Below, in pieces: positions 18,901-27,389 of a stretch of 64,000 nucleotides of DNA (the stretch's first letter is position 1; each line of letters begins with the position of its first letter). The position numbers were made by a program, and so were the translations under genes. The DNA is from Cutibacterium namnetense (lineage in GTDB: Bacteria; Actinomycetota; Actinomycetes; Propionibacteriales; Propionibacteriaceae): assembly GCF_001642025.1 (NCBI RefSeq), contig NZ_LWHO01000001.1, positions 124,001-188,000 of the forward strand, read 5' to 3'. Under the pieces are notes generated by a model. The model worked only from the letters and a program-made list of their open reading frames with translations, was not told the origin of the DNA and did not search any database.

Positions 18901-19076
18901 CGGGTGCCCGCAGCACAGTGCGTCTGCTGCTGGATCAGGACGGTTGTATGAGTGAGGTGGACCTGCTCGAGGAGCCCGTGAGTGATCCGACCCAGCAGCT
19001 TCCGGCCAGCACCTGCCACGGGGTGGAACTCACCCTGCGTCCCTTCCAAATCGTGACGTTGAGAGTGAGCCAGTGA
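15951..19076 (+). CDS. GH38 alpha-mannosidase
   Basis: The large cytoplasmic-looking enzyme has about 1,041 residues and no signal peptide. GH38 hallmarks are the zinc-binding GHAHIDSAWLWP (about residues 269-280) and the catalytic nucleophile Asp in LPDSFGYTGALPQ (about 385). The N-terminal ancillary domain, the GH38 core and the C-terminal beta-sandwich domains are all present. The ATG at 15951 has AAGG seven bases before it, while the one at 15945 does not. The enzyme would remove alpha-linked mannose from imported glycans. It is followed, with a one-base overlap, by a phosphodiesterase gene. Confidence 0.95.
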   Translation: MHDHTKLTQDRIGHLKERLEREITQKICPLQVTAWQVPGEPVSFAEATAASYQPFPPGTWWGAPWSTWWLHVTGTLPASHVDEEIDLSMDLGFVGDWAGNQAEAMVYTPAGRPLKALNPRNHRIGLNHGALAARFAAQGEPLIGADGDVELWVEAAGNPDMTQHLAEPTELGDRHTAGHEPLWQFKAAELSVRRNEVWGLWLDIDVLDGLMRQLPADSTHRARLLYGLEQAADEVDRHGIIAGAEPARQILARYLDSGANSSAQQMTAIGHAHIDSAWLWPVRETRRKVVRTFSNVISLAEEYPDFHFACTSAQHYAWLQDSSPELFKRVQEAIERGQWHPVGGMWVESDTNLPAGESLVRQFTSGLRWMREHLGVRPDCLWLPDSFGYTGALPQIARLAGMNWFFTQKLSWNTTNIFPHHTFWWEGIDGTRIWTHFPPVDCYDSIVSAQEVGKAEANFKEKGAARRSILPFGYGDGGGGPTAEQVERVHRFADLEDAPQVRLGSPDDYFNGARDDYPGAPVWRGEMYLEFHRGVYTSVHALKDGNRRAEAGLAAAEWLVTVAARVGHPYPYEQLEQLWRRTLLLQFHDILPGSSIAWVNHEAVAEFTAIRAELDQLTDDAWQALSQVSGDETAGMSVVNPSHADRREVITVSGRPALVQIPAMAAKPLADAMVTPEHPVYVQRGRDAIRIANGLVEVGVDTRDGLVNSITDLVAGRELLLAGQRANRLVLHPDYPDCFDAWELQRQYRHSANPVDDVTDLSVTEDPLRAQVRVERRVGNSSFVQTITVDADSRAVEFSLDVDWAEQARVLKVDFPLDVAARSSRDEIQFGYIERPIGTNTSWDDAHFESCGQQWMLLSEPRYAVALVNQSSYGHDVSPAGGDEHTPTLGVMARLTLLRSPQSPDPHPDQGRHHLSYSLLTDAEVGSAHVEAARLNQPLQLRGGTVELPSTARIEPVHGTAVIDAVKQTFDGSGDLVIRIHEAAGARSTVRLLLDQDGCMSEVDLLEEPVSDPTQQLPASTCHGVELTLRPFQIVTLRVSQ

Positions 19077-20131
19077 TGAAACTCCTTCTCGTGTGCATCG
19101 ACGGGATGCGCCTTGACATGGCACTGCCCGAGGCACTGCCACGCAATTCGGGATTCGCCCAGCCCGATCACCCCGCTGACCCGCGATTCGTGCGGGGCGT
19201 GGGGCAAGGTGAGCCCGTTCCCGAGCATCCGGTAGCGGCTGTCGACCACACCCTGACCGTCGACCAGGCACCCCATGGTCTGGCCCCCACCCTCGCGCGT
19301 TTGGTGCGAGGCGACGAGCACTCCCAAGGCACGATCATCCCCATGTGGATGACTCCACCCACTGATTCCGCTCCCGGCTGGACGACGATCCTCACCGGTG
19401 CCACCCATGAGCAGTGCAATGTGTGGTGGAACGAGTTCGTCGGCCACGACTTGGCCCGTCACCCCGACATCCTCTCCCAAGTGTTCTTCGCCAACCCAGC
19501 CGCGCGCACTATCGCCGCAGCAACCTGGGACGCCTTCGTCAGCCCCTACGGGCCCGGTCCGATCATCCACCAGCGGGTGGACCAGCAGCGCACCGGCCAG
19601 CACCAGCTCTTCAGCCCAGATCTTTCCCGAGGCATCGATCGCGCCGATGAGCAAGTGTCGTCGTGGGCCGCTTGGCACCTCCTACACGAAGGCCCGGACG
19701 CGGCCGTCGTCTACTTTGAAGGGGTAGACCATGCCGGGCATAGCTTCGGAGCGGACTCCGAGCCATACCGGCAGGCAATTCAGCACGTCGACGAACTCAC
19801 CCGTCACCTCGTCAAAGCGGTTGCCGAACGGTACGAGCAGCTCGGGGAGCAGTGGCTCGTCGCCGTGACCACCGATCACGGTCACAAACCCGAAGGGGGT
19901 CACGGGGAGGACGAGGTGGAGGTACGTCGCAGCTTCCTGGTGACGCATCACATCGGTGGGACACTTCCTGAGCCGTTGCTGCGTACCGATCCCATCCGTA
20001 GTCATGAACTGACGCCGTTATTGCTTGAGACGATCAGGGTGCACCCTGGCCATATGGACGCCAGCGACGTCGGCGTCCGGCGTGACGTGGAACCTATCGG
20101 CCCAAGTAGAGAGATGGATTTTGAATGGTGA
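19076..20131 (+). CDS. Alkaline-phosphatase-superfamily phosphodiesterase
   Basis: The protein of about 351 residues has the metal-site layout of type I phosphodiesterase/nucleotide pyrophosphatases: an N-terminal CIDGMRLDM, a likely Thr nucleophile in GWTTILTGA, VDHAGHSFG and TTDHGHKPEGGHG. There is no signal peptide, so it is probably cytoplasmic. ATG 19076 overlaps the mannosidase stop (GTGATG) and a GTG one codon earlier is possible. Its place between an alpha-mannosidase and a HAD phosphatase suggests it removes phosphodiester-linked groups from sugars or glycans. That role is inference. Confidence 0.85.
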   Translation: MKLLLVCIDGMRLDMALPEALPRNSGFAQPDHPADPRFVRGVGQGEPVPEHPVAAVDHTLTVDQAPHGLAPTLARLVRGDEHSQGTIIPMWMTPPTDSAPGWTTILTGATHEQCNVWWNEFVGHDLARHPDILSQVFFANPAARTIAAATWDAFVSPYGPGPIIHQRVDQQRTGQHQLFSPDLSRGIDRADEQVSSWAAWHLLHEGPDAAVVYFEGVDHAGHSFGADSEPYRQAIQHVDELTRHLVKAVAERYEQLGEQWLVAVTTDHGHKPEGGHGEDEVEVRRSFLVTHHIGGTLPEPLLRTDPIRSHELTPLLLETIRVHPGHMDASDVGVRRDVEPIGPSREMDFEW

Positions 20132-20769
20132 CGATGCACGTGCCTCAGCAGGTGGATGCCGTCCTCTTCGACATGGACGGAACCCTGCTCGACACCCTGC
20201 CAGCTTGGCGGGTGGCGTCGGAGCATCTGTGGGGCTTTCCTCTGGCTGACGCCGACAGCGCCGAGGTTGACGGGGGCACCGTCGACGACGTCGTCGAGCT
20301 GTATTTGCGGGACCACCCCCACGCAGATCCTCAGGCTACTGGCGAGCGGTTCATGGACATCCTTGACGCCAACCTGGCTGGCAACGCCGAGCCGATGCCC
20401 GGTGCTGATCGCCTAGTGAAGAGACTGGCGGGACACGTGCCTATCGCGGTGGTCTCGAATTCCCCGACGCGTTTAGTGCGTGACGGATTGGCCTCACAGG
20501 GCTGGCTGGACCTCTTCGACACTGTCCTTGGGGTGGACGACGTCGCCGCCGGTAAGCCGGCCCCCGACCCCTACCTCACCGCAGCCAGACGCCTGGGGGC
20601 CGAGCCGAGTCGATGCGTCGTCATCGAGGACTCCGCTTTCGGGCTGCGCGCTGGGCGAGCCGCCGGAGCGTGGGTCCTCACGGTCGGGCGCAGGCTCAAG
20701 GGCCAGGGGGATATGTGGGTACCCGGATTGCACGATGAGCGGGTGACGTCCTGGGAGCCCTATCGATGA
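20125..20769 (+). CDS. HAD-superfamily sugar phosphatase/mutase-like hydrolase
   Basis: The 214-residue haloacid dehalogenase has motif I FDMDGTLLDT (nucleophile about D16, acid about D18), motif II VVSNSPT, motif III Lys in GKPAPDPYL and motif IV IEDSAFGLRAG. A cap domain lies between motifs I and II, as in beta-phosphoglucomutase-like subfamily IA/IB enzymes. The start may be ATG 20125 or 20134. It overlaps the phosphodiesterase upstream and GH125 downstream. It probably dephosphorylates a sugar phosphate in the same pathway. Confidence 0.9.
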   Translation: MVTMHVPQQVDAVLFDMDGTLLDTLPAWRVASEHLWGFPLADADSAEVDGGTVDDVVELYLRDHPHADPQATGERFMDILDANLAGNAEPMPGADRLVKRLAGHVPIAVVSNSPTRLVRDGLASQGWLDLFDTVLGVDDVAAGKPAPDPYLTAARRLGAEPSRCVVIEDSAFGLRAGRAAGAWVLTVGRRLKGQGDMWVPGLHDERVTSWEPYR

Positions 20770-22064
20770 GGGCATGCGAGTTGACACCCGCCCTACAGCG
20801 GCGGCTAGACGAGATTGGCGCTCGGATCGGCCAGGGCGTGAGCGAAGGTATTGACGAGGCGACGGGCCGGCAAGCTGCGAGCCGATTTGTCGCCTGGATG
20901 ACGGACACGTGGACTCGCACCATGACTCGCGACGAGCACGGCGTCTTCGTCGTCACCGGCGACATTCCGGCCATGTGGCTGCGCGACTCCTCGGCGCAAT
21001 TGTGGCCGTTCTTGGGGATGTGTGATCTGCCCGAGGTGGCCGCCCAGATCGGTGACGTTATCGCCCGCCAGTGGCACTGCGTCGGCGTCGACCCCTACGC
21101 CAACGCTTTCAATCCCGGCCCGACCGGGGCACACTTCGACCCCGCCGACCTCAACCTTGCCGAGGAGTTATGGGAGCGCAAATACGAGGTCGATTCGCTG
21201 GCCTTCCCCGTCGACCTCGCATGGCGGTTCTGGCAGCGTACTGCACGTCGCGAACACCTTGATGACGCGGTGCACGAGGGGTGCGTACGCATCGTCGACG
21301 TCTGGAGTCTGGAACAGGACCACACCACCCGCTCTGCATATCGTCATGTGCGCCCCAGTGAACCCGTCGACACCCTCGGTGCTGATGGGTCGGGAGGACC
21401 AGTGGGCTACACCGGGATGACCTGGAGTGGATTCCGACCCTCCGACGACGCCTGTTGCTACGGCTATAACATTCCAGCTCAGTTCATGGCGATGCGTGCT
21501 GTGCGCCAGATTCGTGAATTTTGTCGCATCTGGGATGACGAGGACCTTGCCGAGCGTGCCGCGAAACTGGCCGACGAGATTGACGCCGGGGTGCGGCAGT
21601 TCGGTATCGTCAACGACCATTTTGCTTACGAGGTGGACGGGCTCGGATCGGTGCTAGAGATGGACGACGCGAACATGCCATCCCTGTTGTCCCTGCCCCT
21701 CACCAGCGACCTCGGTCGTGGCCACCCGCTCTACCAGAGCACCCGCAAGTGGGTGCTCAGCGCGGCTAACCCGTACCTGTTCAGCGGTCCGGCAGCCCGC
21801 GGCATTGGTAGCCCGCACAGTCCTGCGGGGTACATCTGGCACATCGGTTTGGCGGTGCAGGGACTGACCGGGGACGGCGTCGAGGCTCGCGAATGCTTAG
21901 CGACGATCCTCGCCACCGATGGTGGTACTGGCTGGACTCACGAGAGCTTTGATCCAAGCGACCCCACCCGGTTCACCCGAGGATGGTTCAGTTGGTCGAA
22001 CTCGATGGCCTGCCTGCTCATGATGAAAGTTGCCGGTATCGACGCCATCACCGGTGCCAGTTGA
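20766..22064 (+). CDS. GH125 exo-alpha-1,6-mannosidase
   Basis: The 432-residue protein has the family signature GDIPAMWLRDSSAQ with the proposed general acid at D74, plus GYIWHIGLAVQ and FSWSNSMACLL near the C-terminus. GH125 enzymes from Clostridium perfringens and Streptococcus pneumoniae are known exo-alpha-1,6-mannosidases that act on N-glycan cores. No signal peptide is present, so it acts after uptake. It shares ATGA coupling with the HAD gene. Its 3' end overlaps the convergent GH20 gene by 17 bases. Confidence 0.93.
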   Translation: MRACELTPALQRRLDEIGARIGQGVSEGIDEATGRQAASRFVAWMTDTWTRTMTRDEHGVFVVTGDIPAMWLRDSSAQLWPFLGMCDLPEVAAQIGDVIARQWHCVGVDPYANAFNPGPTGAHFDPADLNLAEELWERKYEVDSLAFPVDLAWRFWQRTARREHLDDAVHEGCVRIVDVWSLEQDHTTRSAYRHVRPSEPVDTLGADGSGGPVGYTGMTWSGFRPSDDACCYGYNIPAQFMAMRAVRQIREFCRIWDDEDLAERAAKLADEIDAGVRQFGIVNDHFAYEVDGLGSVLEMDDANMPSLLSLPLTSDLGRGHPLYQSTRKWVLSAANPYLFSGPAARGIGSPHSPAGYIWHIGLAVQGLTGDGVEARECLATILATDGGTGWTHESFDPSDPTRFTRGWFSWSNSMACLLMMKVAGIDAITGAS

Positions 22065-23580
22065 CCCCCATCGCGGTGAGACGGCGAGTTTGGGTCGCCA
22101 ATTCTGACAGCGGCCGAGCCGGGCTGCCAGTCCACAACTGCTCGGCGATCGAGGTACCGCGCGGGAAAGCGGCATCCTCAACTTGGGCGGGGGTGCGCAG
22201 ATATTCGGTCCACAGTTGGAACTGTCCACCCAGCAAGTGAGGTGAGTTCACCGCGGCCAGCACGTCGTGCAGCCCGGCGACGTCGCCCATAGTCATCGGA
22301 GCGTCGATTGTCACCGGCGCCTGCGGACCCGCCTCAATGCCGTGATCTAAGTAGGTGTGCCGGGCGGGGGCAGCGATGACATCGTGACCTGCGGCAGCGG
22401 CGCGGGCAATGTCATCGGCATCCCGCCACACCATCACAGTGATCTCCTCGGGCGCACTGGCCTCCAATACCTCGTCCCAGGCGATGACTTGACGCCCTGC
22501 CGCGACCACGTGATGACACATCTGGCGCTCGAACCACGCCTGGGCTTGATGTGGGGTCGTGATCCCCAGCTTCGCCAGCCGGGTACGGGTGGGCTCATGC
22601 CCAAACCATTCGTTGCCGGGGCACTCGTCGCCACCGATGTGGATCGGTGAGTTCGGGAAGACCTCCATCACGGTGTCCAAGGCGTCGCGGCAGAAGGCCA
22701 AGGAGTCGTCGGTGAGGCTGATGTGATGCTCCGACACCCCGAAAGCGGTGCGTGGGTGATCGATCGGTACTCCGCAGCCCAGCGCGGGGTAGGCGGCCAC
22801 CACCGACTCGGTGTGGCCCGGTAGATCGATTTCCGGAACGACTGTGATGCCCAGCATGCCTGCCCGCTCATCGATGGCGCGCAACTGGTCGATGGTGTAC
22901 GCGCCACCATGGGGTATGTGGTCGTGCGTGGCGACGTCGTCACAATCGTTGTCGTCGGGTGGTGGTTGGTGACCTCGTACCGTACCTGGACGCCACGCCC
23001 CCACCGTGGTCAGACGCGGCCAGCCGGGTACCGGCAGGCGCCACCCCTGGTCGTCAGAGAGGTGCAGGTGGAGCCGGTTGAGCTTGTGCATGGCCAGCAC
23101 ATCCAGGAAACCCATGATGAACGAGGCAGGCATGAAATGCCGCGAGACGTCCAGATGGGCCCCGCGCCAACTGTGGCGTGGTGCGTCGACGATGACGCCC
23201 TTCGGAAGGTACAGGCGCTCCAGGGCTAGCGGCCCGGGCCCGTAAACCCACGGGGTGAGCAGCTGAAGCAGAGTCTGCACCGCCCAATGCGCGCCGGATG
23301 GGCTGCCAACGGTGACGCGGACCTGCACGTCGATCTCGATGCGGTAACCCTCCGTTTCTAACGCGGGATTGACCGTAACAGTGAGGGAGGCGTCATCTGA
23401 TGTTGCTCGCACGACGTCGAGTGCTGGAGCTAATCTCTCGGCGAGGATCGTAACGGCATTGGTGACCTCGTCGGGGCCAGCCCAGGTGAGCACCGCCGGC
23501 AAGGGGAATCGTCCTTCGGTGAGTCGCACCTGGCGGGGCTGGGGGCACAGGCCCCGGGCCAGGGCGTCGGTGGTGGGCAT
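22048..23580 (-). CDS. GH20 beta-N-acetylhexosaminidase
   Basis: The protein of about 510 residues has an N-terminal GH20b-like domain and a catalytic TIM barrel with the Asp-Glu pair HIGGDECPG (D318-E319) and HLSDDQGWRLPV. ATG 23580 has GGAG upstream and avoids an unlikely 39-residue Cys/His-rich extension. No signal peptide is seen, so it probably releases GlcNAc from imported fragments in the cytoplasm. It is divergent from the PfkB kinase, which may phosphorylate a sugar released here. Confidence 0.95.
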   Translation of the reverse strand: MPTTDALARGLCPQPRQVRLTEGRFPLPAVLTWAGPDEVTNAVTILAERLAPALDVVRATSDDASLTVTVNPALETEGYRIEIDVQVRVTVGSPSGAHWAVQTLLQLLTPWVYGPGPLALERLYLPKGVIVDAPRHSWRGAHLDVSRHFMPASFIMGFLDVLAMHKLNRLHLHLSDDQGWRLPVPGWPRLTTVGAWRPGTVRGHQPPPDDNDCDDVATHDHIPHGGAYTIDQLRAIDERAGMLGITVVPEIDLPGHTESVVAAYPALGCGVPIDHPRTAFGVSEHHISLTDDSLAFCRDALDTVMEVFPNSPIHIGGDECPGNEWFGHEPTRTRLAKLGITTPHQAQAWFERQMCHHVVAAGRQVIAWDEVLEASAPEEITVMVWRDADDIARAAAAGHDVIAAPARHTYLDHGIEAGPQAPVTIDAPMTMGDVAGLHDVLAAVNSPHLLGGQFQLWTEYLRTPAQVEDAAFPRGTSIAEQLWTGSPARPLSELATQTRRLTAMGVNWHR

Positions 23581-23679
23581 CTCTGCTCCTCGTGACATCG
23601 CCTGACAATGGGATGTTTCACAGCTTACTGGGGCGCTGCCTATGCTAGGGGCGACCCATTGCGCGCAGGAGCCATGCCC

Positions 23680-24615
23680 ATGTCCGTCAACCGTCATCCT
23701 CGGCTGCTTACCGCCGGCATCACGTTCCGCGATTTCGTCATCTCTGGAATTGACCAGTTGCCCAGACTAGGCGAGGAGCGTTACGGCACCGACTTCGTCG
23801 CCACCTGGGGTGGGGTCGCGAACACGGCACGGATTGCGGCAAGCCTGGGTGCGCAAGTCGAGTTGCTGACGGGTCTAGGCGACGACCCCAACTCCCAGAT
23901 GTGCCGTCAGGAACTAACCGACTGGGGCATCAACCTGGCCCCGAGCCCGGTCAACCCTGGCTGGGCTCTCCCAGTGACGATGAGCCAGGCGTGTGGCACC
24001 GAGCGGGCTATGACGACGGTGGAAGCTGCGTTGCCAGCTCCGCTTCCCGCACCGAACCTTGACGGAGTCGACGTCGTCGTCACCCATGTGTCGGTCCCCG
24101 CGGACACCTGGCTGCATGAAGCTGCCGGCGCGGGGATTCCAGTGATCGCAGACCACGGATTCGAGGACGAATACGAATCCGGATTGCTGGACGCGGTGTC
24201 GGGATGCACCTGCTACACGCCTAATGCTATAGAGGCGATGCACCTTACGGGTGCCGACGACCCCGTGCGGGCCGCTCGAGCCCTCGCTGAGCACGTGCCG
24301 GTGGTTGTTGTGACTTGTGGTGGCGACGGGATCGTCGGTGTGGATTCTCGTACCGGCGAGGAGATTCACGTCCCGGCGGTGGCCATTAACCCGGTCAACA
24401 CCACAGGTGCTGGCGACGCTACCTTGGCCGGCCTGGCCTGGAGCTGGGGGTGGCAGGTGCCGTTCGCCCGTAAGCTCGACGTCGCCGCCCTGGTAGGGGC
24501 TATCGTCACTTCGCGAGCGCACGGAACTGCCGACCCCCTCACACCCGAGGATGTGCTCGCCTGGGTACCGCGGGCTCCGGAGCGGTTAGGGTTCCTCACC
24601 GAACTGTTGGGATAA
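23680..24615 (+). CDS. PfkB-family sugar kinase
   Basis: The ribokinase-like enzyme of about 311 residues has GGVANTARIAASLG in the N-terminal sugar-binding region and the C-terminal anion hole/catalytic base motif NTTGAGDATLAGLA (Asp base). ATG 23680 has AGGAG eight bases upstream, whereas the ATG at 23674 is too close. The substrate is not evident. From the neighbours, mannose, GlcNAc or a related sugar is plausible. It converges on the histidine-kinase gene with an 18-base gap and is the last gene of the glycan island. Confidence 0.9.
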   Translation: MSVNRHPRLLTAGITFRDFVISGIDQLPRLGEERYGTDFVATWGGVANTARIAASLGAQVELLTGLGDDPNSQMCRQELTDWGINLAPSPVNPGWALPVTMSQACGTERAMTTVEAALPAPLPAPNLDGVDVVVTHVSVPADTWLHEAAGAGIPVIADHGFEDEYESGLLDAVSGCTCYTPNAIEAMHLTGADDPVRAARALAEHVPVVVVTCGGDGIVGVDSRTGEEIHVPAVAINPVNTTGAGDATLAGLAWSWGWQVPFARKLDVAALVGAIVTSRAHGTADPLTPEDVLAWVPRAPERLGFLTELLG

Positions 24616-24633
24616 ATGGCGTCGGAGCCGAGC

Positions 24634-26004
24634 TCACCTCTGGCGGGAATCGCCCTGGACCGGCAGGTTCGCTATGACGCAGAACCCGCCCTCTTTACGA
24701 GGCCCCGCGGACAATTGCCCACCCATCGACGTCACGCGCTCCCTCATTCCTTGGAGGCCGTGTCCCCGACCGTCCCCCTGGACGGCATCCCCGTACCCGT
24801 CGTCGAGAATCTCCACGTGAATCGCGGTAGGTGAGTACGTCAGGTCTACAGTGGCGTGAGCGCTTGGACCAGCGTGCTTGAGGACGTTGGTGAGAGCTTC
24901 CTGAACGACTCGGTACACCACCAGTCCAAGGGTCTGGGAAACCACCGGCTCTGCCCCGGTGACCCTCAGTTCAACTTTCGCCCCGGACTTTTCCACCAGG
25001 TCGGGAATCTCAGTCAGGCCGGGGGAGGGAGAGAACTCGGCGTCGGTGTCCTGGCGTAGCACCCCGACTATTCGCCTCATCTCAAGGAGAGCCTCTCGGC
25101 CGGTCTCGGCGATGGTATCGAGCACCTCGGGGGCCTTCTCGGGTTTTTTCGTTGCTAATGCTTTGCCGCCTTCGGCCTGCACAATCATGATCGACAGCGA
25201 ATGGGCGACGATGTCGTGGAGCTCTCGTGCGATCTCGTTGCGGGTGCGCTCCTCGGCGACCCTGGCCTGCTGCTCCCGCTCGGCGAGGATCGCACGGTAC
25301 CGCTGGGCTTTGACGATGCGTTGCTGGGAGTCGATGAGGGCGGACTCTCGCAGCCGCCGGCCTACCGCGTATGGGGTAAGAACGAGGCCCGCGCATACCG
25401 TCATGGCGAGCACCAACAGCACCCAGGGTGTTCCCGATGAGGGATCGTAACCGGCGGCAATGGTGGGGATCCACCTCATTGGTCCAATGACAGAGCCCAC
25501 AGCTCCGACCCACAGCACCCAGCGAGACTGGTGGCCGTCGACCCACCTCGCCACTGAGTAGGAGGTGATCGGGACGACGAAGATACTCAGCACCGGGAAA
25601 GGTACAAAGAAGAACTGGATAGCAGCCCCGATGGCGACCAACGTCATCATGAGAAGAGGATGTTCGCGGCGCACCGGCAGGGAAGCCACCATGACCATCG
25701 ATGAGAACAAGGCGGCGACATACTCTGGGCGCGGCCATTCCACCAGGCTGACGAGGTAGGGGACGATCGTCACTACAGCCATGACGAGGGTCAGGGTGAC
25801 GTCTCCCCACCACGCCCGTTCGGTGTCGGTTGGGCGGCCGTCGTCGAGCTTGGGGTCCAGCACCTCTTCCATACCGGGGATGCTGATTTGGGGGACGTTA
25901 TTGCGGCTCGGGTTGAACCGATTGAGACGGGCGCGTACCCCTGCTCCGCGGGAACCGTTGGGGCGGCTCTCCGTGGGTAGCGGCTGCGATCCGGTGTCCT
26001 CCAT
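24634..26004 (-). CDS. NarL-type sensor histidine kinase
   Basis: The membrane kinase has a basic cytoplasmic N-terminus and about six helices (roughly residues 70-215). A short linker coiled coil (VKAQRYRAILAEREQQARVAEE) is followed by a HisKA_3 box (RELHDIVAHSLSIM, phosphoacceptor about H263) and a HATPase domain with DDGYGDAVQGDGRGHGLQGM. Starts at ATGs 26085 and 26004 are both possible. The later one is used because the extra residues look non-conserved. No response regulator is next to it. The NarL-type regulator at 9130-9786 on the same strand is the obvious candidate partner. Confidence 0.93.
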   Translation of the reverse strand: MEDTGSQPLPTESRPNGSRGAGVRARLNRFNPSRNNVPQISIPGMEEVLDPKLDDGRPTDTERAWWGDVTLTLVMAVVTIVPYLVSLVEWPRPEYVAALFSSMVMVASLPVRREHPLLMMTLVAIGAAIQFFFVPFPVLSIFVVPITSYSVARWVDGHQSRWVLWVGAVGSVIGPMRWIPTIAAGYDPSSGTPWVLLVLAMTVCAGLVLTPYAVGRRLRESALIDSQQRIVKAQRYRAILAEREQQARVAEERTRNEIARELHDIVAHSLSIMIVQAEGGKALATKKPEKAPEVLDTIAETGREALLEMRRIVGVLRQDTDAEFSPSPGLTEIPDLVEKSGAKVELRVTGAEPVVSQTLGLVVYRVVQEALTNVLKHAGPSAHATVDLTYSPTAIHVEILDDGYGDAVQGDGRGHGLQGMRERVTSMGGQLSAGPRKEGGFCVIANLPVQGDSRQR

Positions 26005-26194
26005 ATCCGCAATTCTAGAAACCCGCCATAAACCCGCCATGGAAAATCGGTTAGGCATGGCAGATAGTGACACGTGGGCTGGCAACGCGCACCACTCGTG
26101 ACCAATTCACCACACGCAGCCCGTGGCCGCCATAGAGGCGGGTGAGCCGCCCCTAAACTTGAGCGCGACGAGTTCGACGTTACGGAAGGTTCCC

Positions 26195-27184
26195 ATGAAG
26201 ATTCTCATCACCGGCGGGGCCGGTTACATCGGATCGACGGTTGGTTCAGCGTGTGAGGAGGCTGGCCATGAGGTCGTCGTGCTGGATGACCTGTCCGCGG
26301 GATGCCGCGAATTCGTTCGCGACCGCACGTTCTACGAGGGCGACATCGCTGATCAGGACCTGCTCGATCGTGTCTTCTCTGAGAACCAGATCGACGCCGT
26401 CGTCCACTGCGCAGCCAAGATCGTCGTCCCCGAATCGGTTGATGAGCCGCTGACCTATTACGGCAATAATGTCGGCAAGACCGTTGCCCTGCTCAAGGGT
26501 ATGGAGCGCAACGGTGTACACCGCATCTTGTTTTCGTCCTCGGCGTCGATCTATGCCACTGACGAGGAGTTCAAGGTCACTGAGGAATCCGCGCTGGACC
26601 CCGGCTCCCCCTATGCCACCACTAAATTCATGGTGGAACTCATCCTGCGTGACGCCGCCCACGCCTCCGATCTCAAGGCGCTGAGCCTGCGGTACTTTAA
26701 CCCGATCGGCTCGGATCCGAAGCTGCGTACCGGTCAGCAGATTGAACATCCCACCCATGTGCTCGGCAAGATGATCGACGCCTGGATGGAGGATTCCACT
26801 TTCACTGTTACTGGGGTTGAGTGGCCGACTCGCGACGGGTCAGGTATTCGCGACTACATCCACGTTTGGGATCTGGCTCGCGCTCATGTTGCTGCTTTGG
26901 AGCATCTCGATGAGGTTACGACCGACGACCCGTATCAGGTATTCAATATCGGTACCGGAAGCGGCGTTACCGTCAAGGAGCTCGTTAAAGCCTTCGAAGA
27001 AGGCACTGGAAGGTCCCTCAATGTCGTCTACGGTCCGCCGCGTCCCGGTGACGTTGCAGGTGCCTACACTGTGTCCCGCCGGGCTAAAGACCTGCTCGGT
27101 TGGAGCGCGGAGTTAACCCAGGCAGATGGGATTCGCGACGCCATTGCATGGCTGCCAGAGCGCAAGAAGATCCTGGGTTACTGA
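26195..27184 (+). CDS. galE: UDP-glucose 4-epimerase
   Basis: The 329-residue short-chain dehydrogenase-type epimerase interconverts UDP-glucose and UDP-galactose for envelope polysaccharide and galactose metabolism. It has the NAD-binding GGAGYIGS, the SSSASIYA Ser region, the YATTKFMVE catalytic Tyr-x-x-x-Lys and LRYFNPIGSD. ATG 26195 is preceded by GGAAGG and gives the standard MKILITGGAGYIG start, so the open 24 codons before it are not used. It is divergent from the sensor kinase with about 190 bases between. Confidence 0.96.
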   Translation: MKILITGGAGYIGSTVGSACEEAGHEVVVLDDLSAGCREFVRDRTFYEGDIADQDLLDRVFSENQIDAVVHCAAKIVVPESVDEPLTYYGNNVGKTVALLKGMERNGVHRILFSSSASIYATDEEFKVTEESALDPGSPYATTKFMVELILRDAAHASDLKALSLRYFNPIGSDPKLRTGQQIEHPTHVLGKMIDAWMEDSTFTVTGVEWPTRDGSGIRDYIHVWDLARAHVAALEHLDEVTTDDPYQVFNIGTGSGVTVKELVKAFEEGTGRSLNVVYGPPRPGDVAGAYTVSRRAKDLLGWSAELTQADGIRDAIAWLPERKKILGY

Positions 27185-27225
27185 TCCTCCTTAGGTGGGC
27201 AACCCCGGCGTTTTACAGTAAAGCC

Positions 27226-27381
27226 ATGAATAAACCCCTCCTCGTGGGCCTTGCCGTTGTGGCCAGTGCCATTGCAGTGACCAGCCGGATCAGCTCAATG
27301 AGGAGGGGCTGGATCGACGAGGTATGGCGATTCGGCATGGATGGGATCGACGAGCGCCCCGACGACGAGCAGTGGAGCTGA
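27226..27381 (+). CDS. Small membrane-anchored protein
   Basis: This 51-residue peptide starts MNKPLLVGLAVVASAIAVTS, a likely signal anchor, followed by a charged tail rich in Asp/Glu (GIDERPDDEQWS). The ribosome site is weak (AAAG). It lies 41 bases after galE and 9 bases before the stop of the convergent permease gene. The function is unknown. It is kept because the hydrophobic-plus-acidic design looks like a real small protein. Confidence 0.45.
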   Translation: MNKPLLVGLAVVASAIAVTSRISSMRRGWIDEVWRFGMDGIDERPDDEQWS

Positions 27382-27389
27382 CCGTCGTC

